Source of the DNA: Brugia malayi
Taxonomy: Eukaryota > Nematoda > Chromadorea > Rhabditida > Onchocercidae
DNA: 24,236 nucleotides
Reading direction: 5' to 3'
Assembly (NCBI RefSeq): GCF_000002995.4
Contig: NW_025062363.1
Location: 1-24,236, forward strand
This document shows, piece by piece, positions 11,001 through 24,039 of the stretch. Under the pieces are notes generated by a model that saw only the letters and a program-made list of their open reading frames with translations, was not told the DNA's origin and did not search any database. How positions within the stretch are numbered: the stretch's first letter is position 1; each line of letters begins with the position of its first letter. The translations under genes and the position numbers were made by a program.

Positions 11001-14000
11001 ATTCAAAATTTAAATTTGAATTTAAATTTAATTTAAATTCTTAAATTGAATTAAAATCATGATTAATTGAAAGTTTTATTAATTTTGCTGATGAATTTAT
11101 GCGCAAAACTTAATTACAAAAGCGTATTTTAATATTTAAACTATAAAATGACAACACAATATAGGACCAGCACTGGTACAATGCACGTAACATAGTCAAT
11201 TAGGTTCAAAATAAGCTTTTTTTAGCAGTTTTGGCACTTAATTAAAATTAAAATTGATAAATTAGAACCAATTTCCTTGTCTAATGTAAGAAAACTATAA
11301 CAAATTTTAAAATTTTTAAAAAATTCAAAATTTAAATTTGAATTTAAATTTAATTTAAATTCTTAAATTGAATTAAAATCATGATTAATTGAAAGTTTTA
11401 TTAATTTTGCTGATGAATTTATGCGCAAAACTTAATTACAAAAGCGTATTTTAATATTTAAACTATAAAATGACAACACAATATAGGACCAGCACTGGTA
11501 CAATGCACGTAACATAGTCAATTAGGTTCAAAATAAGCTTTTTTTAGCAGTTTTGGCACTTAATTAAAATTAAAATTGATAAATTAGAACCAATTTCCTT
11601 GTCTAATGTAAGAAAACTATAACAAATTTTAAAATTTTTAAAAAATTCAAAATTTAAATTTGAATTTAAATTTAATTTAAATTCTTAAATTGAATTAAAA
11701 TCATGATTAATTGAAAGTTTTATTAATTTTGCTGATGAATTTATGCGCAAAACTTAATTACAAAAGCGTATTTTAATATTTAAACTATAAAATGACAACA
11801 CAATATAGGACCAGCACTGGTACAATGCACGTAACATAGTCAATTAGGTTCAAAATAAGCTTTTTTTAGCAGTTTTGGCACTTAATTAAAATTAAAATTG
11901 ATAAATTAGAACCAATTTCCTTGTCTAATGTAAGAAAACTATAACAAATTTTAAAATTTTTAAAAAATTCAAAATTTAAATTTGAATTTAAATTTAATTT
12001 AAATTCTTAAATTGAATTAAAATCATGATTAATTGAAAGTTTTATTAATTTTGCTGATGAATTTATGCGCAAAACTTAATTACAAAAGCGTATTTTAATA
12101 TTTAAACTATAAAATGACAACACAATATAGGACCAGCACTGGTACAATGCACGTAACATAGTCAATTAGGTTCAAAATAAGCTTTTTTTAGCAGTTTTGG
12201 CACTTAATTAAAATTAAAATTGATAAATTAGAACCAATTTCCTTGTCTAATGTAAGAAAACTATAACAAATTTTAAAATTTTTAAAAAATTCAAAATTTA
12301 AATTTGAATTTAAATTTAATTTAAATTCTTAAATTGAATTAAAATCATGATTAATTGAAAGTTTTATTAATTTTGCTGATGAATTTATGCGCAAAACTTA
12401 ATTACAAAGCGTATTTTAATATTTAAACTATAAAATGACAACACAATATAGGACCAGCACTGGTACAATGCACGTAACATAGTCAATTAGGTTCAAAATA
12501 AGCTTTTTTTAGCAGTTTTGGCACTTAATTAAAATTAAAATTGATAAATTAGAACCAATTTCCTTGTCTAATGTAAGAAAACTATAACAAATTTTAAAAT
12601 TTTTAAAAAATTCAAAATTTAAATTTGAATTTAAATTTAATTTAAATTCTTAAATTGAATTAAAATCATGATTAATTGAAAGTTTTATTAATTTTGCTGA
12701 TGAATTTATGCGCAAAACTTAATTACAAAAGCGTATTTTAATATTTAAACTATAAAATGACAACACAATATAGGACCAGCACTGGTACAATGCACGTAAC
12801 ATAGTCAATTAGGTTCAAAATAAGCTTTTTTTAGCAGTTTTGGCACTTAATTAAAATTAAAATTGATAAATTAGAACCAATTTCCTTGTCTAATGTAAGA
12901 AAACTATAACAAATTTTAAAATTTTTAAAAAATTCAAAATTTAAATTTGAATTTAAATTTAATTTAAATTCTTAAATTGAATTAAAATCATGATTAATTG
13001 AAAGTTTTATTAATTTTGCTGATGAATTTATGCGCAAAACTTAATTACAAAAGCGTATTTTAATATTTAAACTATAAAATGACAACACAATATAGGACCA
13101 GCACTGGTACAATGCACGTAACATAGTCAATTAGGTTCAAAATAAGCTTTTTTTAGCAGTTTTGGCACTTAATTAAAATTAAAATTGATAAATTAGAACC
13201 AATTTCCTTGTCTAATGTAAGAAAACTATAACAAATTTTAAAATTTTTAAAAAATTCAAAATTTAAATTTGAATTTAAATTTAATTTAAATTCTTAAATT
13301 GAATTAAAATCATGATTAATTGAAAGTTTTATTAATTTTGCTGATGAATTTATGCGCAAAACTTAATTACAAAAGCGTATTTTAATATTTAAACTATAAA
13401 ATGACAACACAATATAGGACCAGCACTGGTACAATGCACGTAACATAGTCAATTAGGTTCAAAATAAGCTTTTTTTAGCAGTTTTGGCACTTAATTAAAA
13501 TTAAAATTGATAAATTAGAACCAATTTCCTTGTCTAATGTAAGAAAACTATAACAAATTTTAAAATTTTTAAAAAATTCAAAATTTAAATTTGAATTTAA
13601 ATTTAATTTAAATTCTTAAATTGAATTAAAATCATGATTAATTGAAAGTTTTATTAATTTTGCTGATGAATTTATGCGCAAAACTTAATTACAAAAGCGT
13701 ATTTTAATATTTAAACTATAAAATGACAACACAATATAGGACCAGCACTGGTACAATGCACGTAACATAGTCAATTAGGTTCAAAATAAGCTTTTTTTAG
13801 CAGTTTTGGCACTTAATTAAAATTAAAATTGATAAATTAGAACCAATTTCCTTGTCTAATGTAAGAAAACTATAACAAATTTTAAAATTTTTAAAAAATT
13901 CAAAATTTAAATTTGAATTTAAATTTAATTTAAATTCTTAAATTGAATTAAAATCATGATTAATTGAAAGTTTTATTAATTTTGCTGATGAATTTATGCG

Positions 14001-17000
14001 CAAAACTTAATTACAAAAGCGTATTTTAATATTTAAACTATAAAATGACAACACAATATAGGACCAGCACTGGTACAATGCACGTAACATAGTCAATTAG
14101 GTTCAAAATAAGCTTTTTTTAGCAGTTTTGGCACTTAATTAAAATTAAAATTGATAAATTAGAACCAATTTCCTTGTCTAATGTAAGAAAACTATAACAA
14201 ATTTTAAAATTTTTAAAAAATTCAAAATTTAAATTTGAATTTAAATTTAATTTAAATTCTTAAATTGAATTAAAATCATGATTAATTGAAAGTTTTATTA
14301 ATTTTGCTGATGAATTTATGCGCAAAACTTAATTACAAAAGCGTATTTTAATATTTAAACTATAAAATGACAACACAATATAGGACCAGCACTGGTACAA
14401 TGCACGTAACATAGTCAATTAGGTTCAAAATAAGCTTTTTTTAGCAGTTTTGGCACTTAATTAAAATTAAAATTGATAAATTAGAACCAATTTCCTTGTC
14501 TAATGTAAGAAAACTATAACAAATTTTAAAATTTTTAAAAAATTCAAAATTTAAATTTGAATTTAAATTTAATTTAAATTCTTAAATTGAATTAAAATCA
14601 TGATTAATTGAAAGTTTTATTAATTTTGCTGATGAATTTATGCGCAAAACTTAATTACAAAGCGTATTTTAATATTTAAACTATAAAATGACAACACAAT
14701 ATAGGACCAGCACTGGTACAATGCACGTAACATAGTCAATTAGGTTCAAAATAAGCTTTTTTTAGCAGTTTTGGCACTTAATTAAAATTAAAATTGATAA
14801 ATTAGAACCAATTTCCTTGTCTAATGTAAGAAAACTATAACAAATTTTAAAATTTTTAAAAAATTCAAAATTTAAATTTGAATTTAAATTTAATTTAAAT
14901 TCTTAAATTGAATTAAAATCATGATTAATTGAAAGTTTTATTAATTTTGCTGATGAATTTATGCGCAAAACTTAATTACAAAAGCGTATTTTAATATTTA
15001 AACTATAAAATGACAACACAATATAGGACCAGCACTGGTACAATGCACGTAACATAGTCAATTAGGTTCAAAATAAGCTTTTTTTAGCAGTTTTGGCACT
15101 TAATTAAAATTAAAATTGATAAATTAGAACCAATTTCCTTGTCTAATGTAAGAAAACTATAACAAATTTTAAAATTTTTAAAAAATTCAAAATTTAAATT
15201 TGAATTTAAATTTAATTTAAATTCTTAAATTGAATTAAAATCATGATTAATTGAAAGTTTTATTAATTTTGCTGATGAATTTATGCGCAAAACTTAATTA
15301 CAAAAGCGTATTTTAATATTTAAACTATAAAATGACAACACAATATAGGACCAGCACTGGTACAATGCACGTAACATAGTCAATTAGGTTCAAAATAAGC
15401 TTTTTTTAGCAGTTTTGGCACTTAATTAAAATTAAAATTGATAAATTAGAACCAATTTCCTTGTCTAATGTAAGAAAACTATAACAAATTTTAAAATTTT
15501 TAAAAAATTCAAAATTTAAATTTGAATTTAAATTTAATTTAAATTCTTAAATTGAATTAAAATCATGATTAATTGAAAGTTTTATTAATTTTGCTGATGA
15601 ATTTATGCGCAAAACTTAATTACAAAAGCGTATTTTAATATTTAAACTATAAAATGACAACACAATATAGGACCAGCACTGGTACAATGCACGTAACATA
15701 GTCAATTAGGTTCAAAATAAGCTTTTTTTAGCAGTTTTGGCACTTAATTAAAATTAAAATTGATAAATTAGAACCAATTTCCTTGTCTAATGTAAGAAAA
15801 CTATAACAAATTTTAAAATTTTTAAAAAATTCAAAATTTAAATTTGAATTTAAATTTAATTTAAATTCTTAAATTGAATTAAAATCATGATTAATTGAAA
15901 GTTTTATTAATTTTGCTGATGAATTTATGCGCAAAACTTAATTACAAAAGCGTATTTTAATATTTAAACTATAAAATGACAACACAATATAGGACCAGCA
16001 CTGGTACAATGCACGTAACATAGTCAATTAGGTTCAAAATAAGCTTTTTTTAGCAGTTTTGGCACTTAATTAAAATTAAAATTGATAAATTAGAACCAAT
16101 TTCCTTGTCTAATGTAAGAAAACTATAACAAATTTTAAAATTTTTAAAAAATTCAAAATTTAAATTTGAATTTAAATTTAATTTAAATTCTTAAATTGAA
16201 TTAAAATCATGATTAATTGAAAGTTTTATTAATTTTGCTGATGAATTTATGCGCAAAACTTAATTACAAAAGCGTATTTTAATATTTAAACTATAAAATG
16301 ACAACACAATATAGGACCAGCACTGGTACAATGCACGTAACATAGTCAATTAGGTTCAAAATAAGCTTTTTTTAGCAGTTTTGGCACTTAATTAAAATTA
16401 AAATTGATAAATTAGAACCAATTTCCTTGTCTAATGTAAGAAAACTATAACAAATTTTAAAATTTTTAAAAAATTCAAAATTTAAATTTGAATTTAAATT
16501 TAATTTAAATTCTTAAATTGAATTAAAATCATGATTAATTGAAAGTTTTATTAATTTTGCTGATGAATTTATGCGCAAAACTTAATTACAAAAGCGTATT
16601 TTAATATTTAAACTATAAAATGACAACACAATATAGGACCAGCACTGGTACAATGCACGTAACATAGTCAATTAGGTTCAAAATAAGCTTTTTTTAGCAG
16701 TTTTGGCACTTAATTAAAATTAAAATTGATAAATTAGAACCAATTTCCTTGTCTAATGTAAGAAAACTATAACAAATTTTAAAATTTTTAAAAATTCAAA
16801 ATTTAAATTTGAATTTAAATTTAATTTAAATTCTTAAATTGAATTAAAATCATGATTAATTGAAAGTTTTATTAATTTTGCTGATGAATTTATGCGCAAA
16901 ACTTAATTACAAAAGCGTATTTTAATATTTAAACTATAAAATGACAACACAATATAGGACCAGCACTGGTACAATGCACGTAACATAGTCAATTAGGTTC

Positions 17001-17877
17001 AAAATAAGCTTTTTTTAGCAGTTTTGGCACTTAATTAAAATTAAAATTGATAAATTAGAACCAATTTCCTTGTCTAATGTAAGAAAACTATAACAAATTT
17101 TAAAATTTTTAAAAATTCAAAATTTAAATTTGAATTTAAATTTAATTTAAATTCTTAAATTGAATTAAAATCATGATTAATTGAAAGTTTTATTAATTTT
17201 GCTGATGAATTTATGCGCAAAACTTAATTACAAAGCGTATTTTAATATTTAAACTATAAAATGACAACACAATATAGGACCAGCACTGGTACAATGCACG
17301 TAACATAGTCAATTAGGTTCAAAATAAGCTTTTTTTAGCAGTTTTGGCACTTAATTAAAATTAAAATTGATAAATTAGAACCAATTTCCTTGTCTAATGT
17401 AAGAAAACTATAACAAATTTTAAAATTTTTAAAAAATTCAAAATTTAAATTTGAATTTAAATTTAATTTAAATTCTTAAATTGAATTAAAATCATGATTA
17501 ATTGAAAGTTTTATTAATTTTGCTGATGAATTTATGCGCAAAACTTAATTACAAAAGCGTATTTTAATATTTAAACTATAAAATGACAACACAATATAGG
17601 ACCAGCACTGGTACAATGCACGTAACATAGTCAATTAGGTTCAAAATAAGCTTTTTTTAGCAGTTTTGGCACTTAATTAAAATTAAAATTGATAAATTAG
17701 AACCAATTTCCTTGTCTAATGTAAGAAAACTATAACAAATTTTAAAATTTTTAAAAAATTCAAAATTTAAATTTGAATTTAAATTTAATTTAAATTCTTA
17801 AATTGAATTAAAATCATGATTAATTGAAAGTTTTATTAATTTTGCTGATGAATTTATGCGCAAAACTTAATTACAAA
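5005..17877. repeat. Recurrent A4-to-A3 variant in seven units
   Basis: In seven units the run in TTACAAAAGCG has three A bases instead of four. The shortened runs are at 5005-5007, 8545-8547, 9510-9512, 12406-12408, 14659-14661, 17232-17234 and 17875-17877. Each makes its unit 321 bp, except the one at 17232, which shares its unit with an A5 variant and gives 320 bp. Other A4 runs in the same units (for example GCGCAAAACTT and TATAAAATG) stay intact. The recurrence is therefore specific to this site. It could be a true variant spread by exchange between units, or a context-specific base-calling error. Confidence 0.9.
7458..17115. repeat. Recurrent A6-to-A5 variant in four units
   Basis: The A6 run following T5 in the palindrome block is A5 at 7458-7462, 10997-11001, 16790-16794 and 17111-17115. 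The last two lie in neighbouring units (starting 16637 and 16958), as expected if a variant spread locally, although random loss could also give one adjacent pair. Confidence 0.9.
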
Positions 17878-17920
17878 GCGTATTTTAATATTTAAACTAT
17901 AAAATGACAACACAATATAG

Positions 17921-20900
17921 GACCAGCACTGGTACAATGCACGTAACATAGTCAATTAGGTTCAAAATAAGCTTTTTTTAGCAGTTTTGGCACTTAATTA
18001 AAATTAAAATTGATAAATTAGAACCAATTTCCTTGTCTAATGTAAGAAAACTATAACAAATTTTAAAATTTTTAAAAAATTCAAAATTTAAATTTGAATT
18101 TAAATTTAATTTAAATTCTTAAATTGAATTAAAATCATGATTAATTGAAAGTTTTATTAATTTTGCTGATGAATTTATGCGCAAAACTTAATTACAAAAG
18201 CGTATTTTAATATTTAAACTATAAAATGACAACACAATATAGGACCAGCACTGGTACAATGCACGTAACATAGTCAATTAGGTTCAAAATAAGCTTTTTT
18301 TAGCAGTTTTGGCACTTAATTAAAATTAAAATTGATAAATTAGAACCAATTTCCTTGTCTAATGTAAGAAAACTATAACAAATTTTAAAATTTTTAAAAA
18401 ATTCAAAATTTAAATTTGAATTTAAATTTAATTTAAATTCTTAAATTGAATTAAAATCATGATTAATTGAAAGTTTTATTAATTTTGCTGATGAATTTAT
18501 GCGCAAAACTTAATTACAAAAGCGTATTTTAATATTTAAACTATAAAATGACAACACAATATAGGACCAGCACTGGTACAATGCACGTAACATAGTCAAT
18601 TAGGTTCAAAATAAGCTTTTTTTAGCAGTTTTGGCACTTAATTAAAATTAAAATTGATAAATTAGAACCAATTTCCTTGTCTAATGTAAGAAAACTATAA
18701 CAAATTTTAAAATTTTTAAAAAATTCAAAATTTAAATTTGAATTTAAATTTAATTTAAATTCTTAAATTGAATTAAAATCATGATTAATTGAAAGTTTTA
18801 TTAATTTTGCTGATGAATTTATGCGCAAAACTTAATTACAAAAGCGTATTTTAATATTTAAACTATAAAATGACAACACAATATAGGACCAGCACTGGTA
18901 CAATGCACGTAACATAGTCAATTAGGTTCAAAATAAGCTTTTTTTAGCAGTTTTGGCACTTAATTAAAATTAAAATTGATAAATTAGAACCAATTTCCTT
19001 GTCTAATGTAAGAAAACTATAACAAATTTTAAAATTTTTAAAAAATTCAAAATTTAAATTTGAATTTAAATTTAATTTAAATTCTTAAATTGAATTAAAA
19101 TCATGATTAATTGAAAGTTTTATTAATTTTGCTGATGAATTTATGCGCAAAACTTAATTACAAAAGCGTATTTTAATATTTAAACTATAAAATGACAACA
19201 CAATATAGGACCAGCACTGGTACAATGCACGTAACATAGTCAATTAGGTTCAAAATAAGCTTTTTTTAGCAGTTTTGGCACTTAATTAAAATTAAAATTG
19301 ATAAATTAGAACCAATTTCCTTGTCTAATGTAAGAAAACTATAACAAATTTTAAAATTTTTAAAAAATTCAAAATTTAAATTTGAATTTAAATTTAATTT
19401 AAATTCTTAAATTGAATTAAAATCATGATTAATTGAAAGTTTTATTAATTTTGCTGATGAATTTATGCGCAAAACTTAATTACAAAAGCGTATTTTAATA
19501 TTTAAACTATAAAATGACAACACAATATAGGACCAGCACTGGTACAATGCACGTAACATAGTCAATTAGGTTCAAAATAAGCTTTTTTTAGCAGTTTTGG
19601 CACTTAATTAAAATTAAAATTGATAAATTAGAACCAATTTCCTTGTCTAATGTAAGAAAACTATAACAAATTTTAAAATTTTTAAAAAATTCAAAATTTA
19701 AATTTGAATTTAAATTTAATTTAAATTCTTAAATTGAATTAAAATCATGATTAATTGAAAGTTTTATTAATTTTGCTGATGAATTTATGCGCAAAACTTA
19801 ATTACAAAAGCGTATTTTAATATTTAAACTATAAAATGACAACACAATATAGGACCAGCACTGGTACAATGCACGTAACATAGTCAATTAGGTTCAAAAT
19901 AAGCTTTTTTTAGCAGTTTTGGCACTTAATTAAAATTAAAATTGATAAATTAGAACCAATTTCCTTGTCTAATGTAAGAAAACTATAACAAATTTTAAAA
20001 TTTTTAAAAAATTCAAAATTTAAATTTGAATTTAAATTTAATTTAAATTCTTAAATTGAATTAAAATCATGATTAATTGAAAGTTTTATTAATTTTGCTG
20101 ATGAATTTATGCGCAAAACTTAATTACAAAAGCGTATTTTAATATTTAAACTATAAAATGACAACACAATATAGGACCAGCACTGGTACAATGCACGTAA
20201 CATAGTCAATTAGGTTCAAAATAAGCTTTTTTTAGCAGTTTTGGCACTTAATTAAAATTAAAATTGATAAATTAGAACCAATTTCCTTGTCTAATGTAAG
20301 AAAACTATAACAAATTTTAAAATTTTTAAAAAATTCAAAATTTAAATTTGAATTTAAATTTAATTTAAATTCTTAAATTGAATTAAAATCATGATTAATT
20401 GAAAGTTTTATTAATTTTGCTGATGAATTTATGCGCAAAACTTAATTACAAAAGCGTATTTTAATATTTAAACTATAAAATGACAACACAATATAGGACC
20501 AGCACTGGTACAATGCACGTAACATAGTCAATTAGGTTCAAAATAAGCTTTTTTTAGCAGTTTTGGCACTTAATTAAAATTAAAATTGATAAATTAGAAC
20601 CAATTTCCTTGTCTAATGTAAGAAAACTATAACAAATTTTAAAATTTTTAAAAAATTCAAAATTTAAATTTGAATTTAAATTTAATTTAAATTCTTAAAT
20701 TGAATTAAAATCATGATTAATTGAAAGTTTTATTAATTTTGCTGATGAATTTATGCGCAAAACTTAATTACAAAAGCGTATTTTAATATTTAAACTATAA
20801 AATGACAACACAATATAGGACCAGCACTGGTACAATGCACGTAACATAGTCAATTAGGTTCAAAATAAGCTTTTTTTAGCAGTTTTGGCACTTAATTAAA

Positions 20901-22428
20901 ATTAAAATTGATAAATTAGAACCAATTTCCTTGTCTAATGTAAGAAAACTATAACAAATTTTAAAATTTTTAAAAAATTCAAAATTTAAATTTGAATTTA
21001 AATTTAATTTAAATTCTTAAATTGAATTAAAATCATGATTAATTGAAAGTTTTATTAATTTTGCTGATGAATTTATGCGCAAAACTTAATTACAAAAGCG
21101 TATTTTAATATTTAAACTATAAAATGACAACACAATATAGGACCAGCACTGGTACAATGCACGTAACATAGTCAATTAGGTTCAAAATAAGCTTTTTTTA
21201 GCAGTTTTGGCACTTAATTAAAATTAAAATTGATAAATTAGAACCAATTTCCTTGTCTAATGTAAGAAAACTATAACAAATTTTAAAATTTTTAAAAAAT
21301 TCAAAATTTAAATTTGAATTTAAATTTAATTTAAATTCTTAAATTGAATTAAAATCATGATTAATTGAAAGTTTTATTAATTTTGCTGATGAATTTATGC
21401 GCAAAACTTAATTACAAAAGCGTATTTTAATATTTAAACTATAAAATGACAACACAATATAGGACCAGCACTGGTACAATGCACGTAACATAGTCAATTA
21501 GGTTCAAAATAAGCTTTTTTTAGCAGTTTTGGCACTTAATTAAAATTAAAATTGATAAATTAGAACCAATTTCCTTGTCTAATGTAAGAAAACTATAACA
21601 AATTTTAAAATTTTTAAAAAATTCAAAATTTAAATTTGAATTTAAATTTAATTTAAATTCTTAAATTGAATTAAAATCATGATTAATTGAAAGTTTTATT
21701 AATTTTGCTGATGAATTTATGCGCAAAACTTAATTACAAAAGCGTATTTTAATATTTAAACTATAAAATGACAACACAATATAGGACCAGCACTGGTACA
21801 ATGCACGTAACATAGTCAATTAGGTTCAAAATAAGCTTTTTTTAGCAGTTTTGGCACTTAATTAAAATTAAAATTGATAAATTAGAACCAATTTCCTTGT
21901 CTAATGTAAGAAAACTATAACAAATTTTAAAATTTTTAAAAAATTCAAAATTTAAATTTGAATTTAAATTTAATTTAAATTCTTAAATTGAATTAAAATC
22001 ATGATTAATTGAAAGTTTTATTAATTTTGCTGATGAATTTATGCGCAAAACTTAATTACAAAAGCGTATTTTAATATTTAAACTATAAAATGACAACACA
22101 ATATAGGACCAGCACTGGTACAATGCACGTAACATAGTCAATTAGGTTCAAAATAAGCTTTTTTTAGCAGTTTTGGCACTTAATTAAAATTAAAATTGAT
22201 AAATTAGAACCAATTTCCTTGTCTAATGTAAGAAAACTATAACAAATTTTAAAATTTTTAAAAAATTCAAAATTTAAATTTGAATTTAAATTTAATTTAA
22301 ATTCTTAAATTGAATTAAAATCATGATTAATTGAAAGTTTTATTAATTTTGCTGATGAATTTATGCGCAAAACTTAATTACAAAAGCGTATTTTAATATT
22401 TAAACTATAAAATGACAACACAATATAG
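17921..22428. repeat. Homogeneous block, units 56-69
   Basis: Fourteen consecutive units of exactly 322 bp (4,508 bp), with anchors from 17921 to 22107. This is the longest stretch of identical spacing in the window. It lies between a unit with the A3 variant (at 17875) and the single T8 variant (at 22481). Confidence 0.9.
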
Positions 22429-22480
22429 GACCAGCACTGGTACAATGCACGTAACATAGTCAATTAGGTTCAAAATAAGC

Positions 22481-22488
22481 TTTTTTTT
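22481..22488. repeat. Single T7-to-T8 variant
   Basis: The AAGC-T7-AGCAG run has eight T bases here, making the unit starting at 22429 323 bp. It is the only length gain in the complete units of the array. Confidence 0.9.
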
Positions 22489-24039
22489 AGCAGTTTTGGC
22501 ACTTAATTAAAATTAAAATTGATAAATTAGAACCAATTTCCTTGTCTAATGTAAGAAAACTATAACAAATTTTAAAATTTTTAAAAAATTCAAAATTTAA
22601 ATTTGAATTTAAATTTAATTTAAATTCTTAAATTGAATTAAAATCATGATTAATTGAAAGTTTTATTAATTTTGCTGATGAATTTATGCGCAAAACTTAA
22701 TTACAAAAGCGTATTTTAATATTTAAACTATAAAATGACAACACAATATAGGACCAGCACTGGTACAATGCACGTAACATAGTCAATTAGGTTCAAAATA
22801 AGCTTTTTTTAGCAGTTTTGGCACTTAATTAAAATTAAAATTGATAAATTAGAACCAATTTCCTTGTCTAATGTAAGAAAACTATAACAAATTTTAAAAT
22901 TTTTAAAAAATTCAAAATTTAAATTTGAATTTAAATTTAATTTAAATTCTTAAATTGAATTAAAATCATGATTAATTGAAAGTTTTATTAATTTTGCTGA
23001 TGAATTTATGCGCAAAACTTAATTACAAAAGCGTATTTTAATATTTAAACTATAAAATGACAACACAATATAGGACCAGCACTGGTACAATGCACGTAAC
23101 ATAGTCAATTAGGTTCAAAATAAGCTTTTTTTAGCAGTTTTGGCACTTAATTAAAATTAAAATTGATAAATTAGAACCAATTTCCTTGTCTAATGTAAGA
23201 AAACTATAACAAATTTTAAAATTTTTAAAAAATTCAAAATTTAAATTTGAATTTAAATTTAATTTAAATTCTTAAATTGAATTAAAATCATGATTAATTG
23301 AAAGTTTTATTAATTTTGCTGATGAATTTATGCGCAAAACTTAATTACAAAAGCGTATTTTAATATTTAAACTATAAAATGACAACACAATATAGGACCA
23401 GCACTGGTACAATGCACGTAACATAGTCAATTAGGTTCAAAATAAGCTTTTTTTAGCAGTTTTGGCACTTAATTAAAATTAAAATTGATAAATTAGAACC
23501 AATTTCCTTGTCTAATGTAAGAAAACTATAACAAATTTTAAAATTTTTAAAAAATTCAAAATTTAAATTTGAATTTAAATTTAATTTAAATTCTTAAATT
23601 GAATTAAAATCATGATTAATTGAAAGTTTTATTAATTTTGCTGATGAATTTATGCGCAAAACTTAATTACAAAAGCGTATTTTAATATTTAAACTATAAA
23701 ATGACAACACAATATAGGACCAGCACTGGTACAATGCACGTAACATAGTCAATTAGGTTCAAAATAAGCTTTTTTTAGCAGTTTTGGCACTTAATTAAAA
23801 TTAAAATTGATAAATTAGAACCAATTTCCTTGTCTAATGTAAGAAAACTATAACAAATTTTAAAATTTTTAAAAAATTCAAAATTTAAATTTGAATTTAA
23901 ATTTAATTTAAATTCTTAAATTGAATTAAAATCATGATTAATTGAAAGTTTTATTAATTTTGCTGATGAATTTATGCGCAAAACTTAATTACAAAAGCGT
24001 ATTTTAATATTTAAACTATAAAATGACAACACAATATAG

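Noticed and set aside
3765..14705. Higher-order repeat of 11 units (about 3.54 kb), suggested by variant-bearing units 12, 23, 34 and 45
   Set aside because: The spacing is regular but the variants differ in kind (T3, A5, A5, A3). The second series (units 15, 26, 38) breaks the period, and unit 29 has no partner. Shared ancestry would require identical variants.
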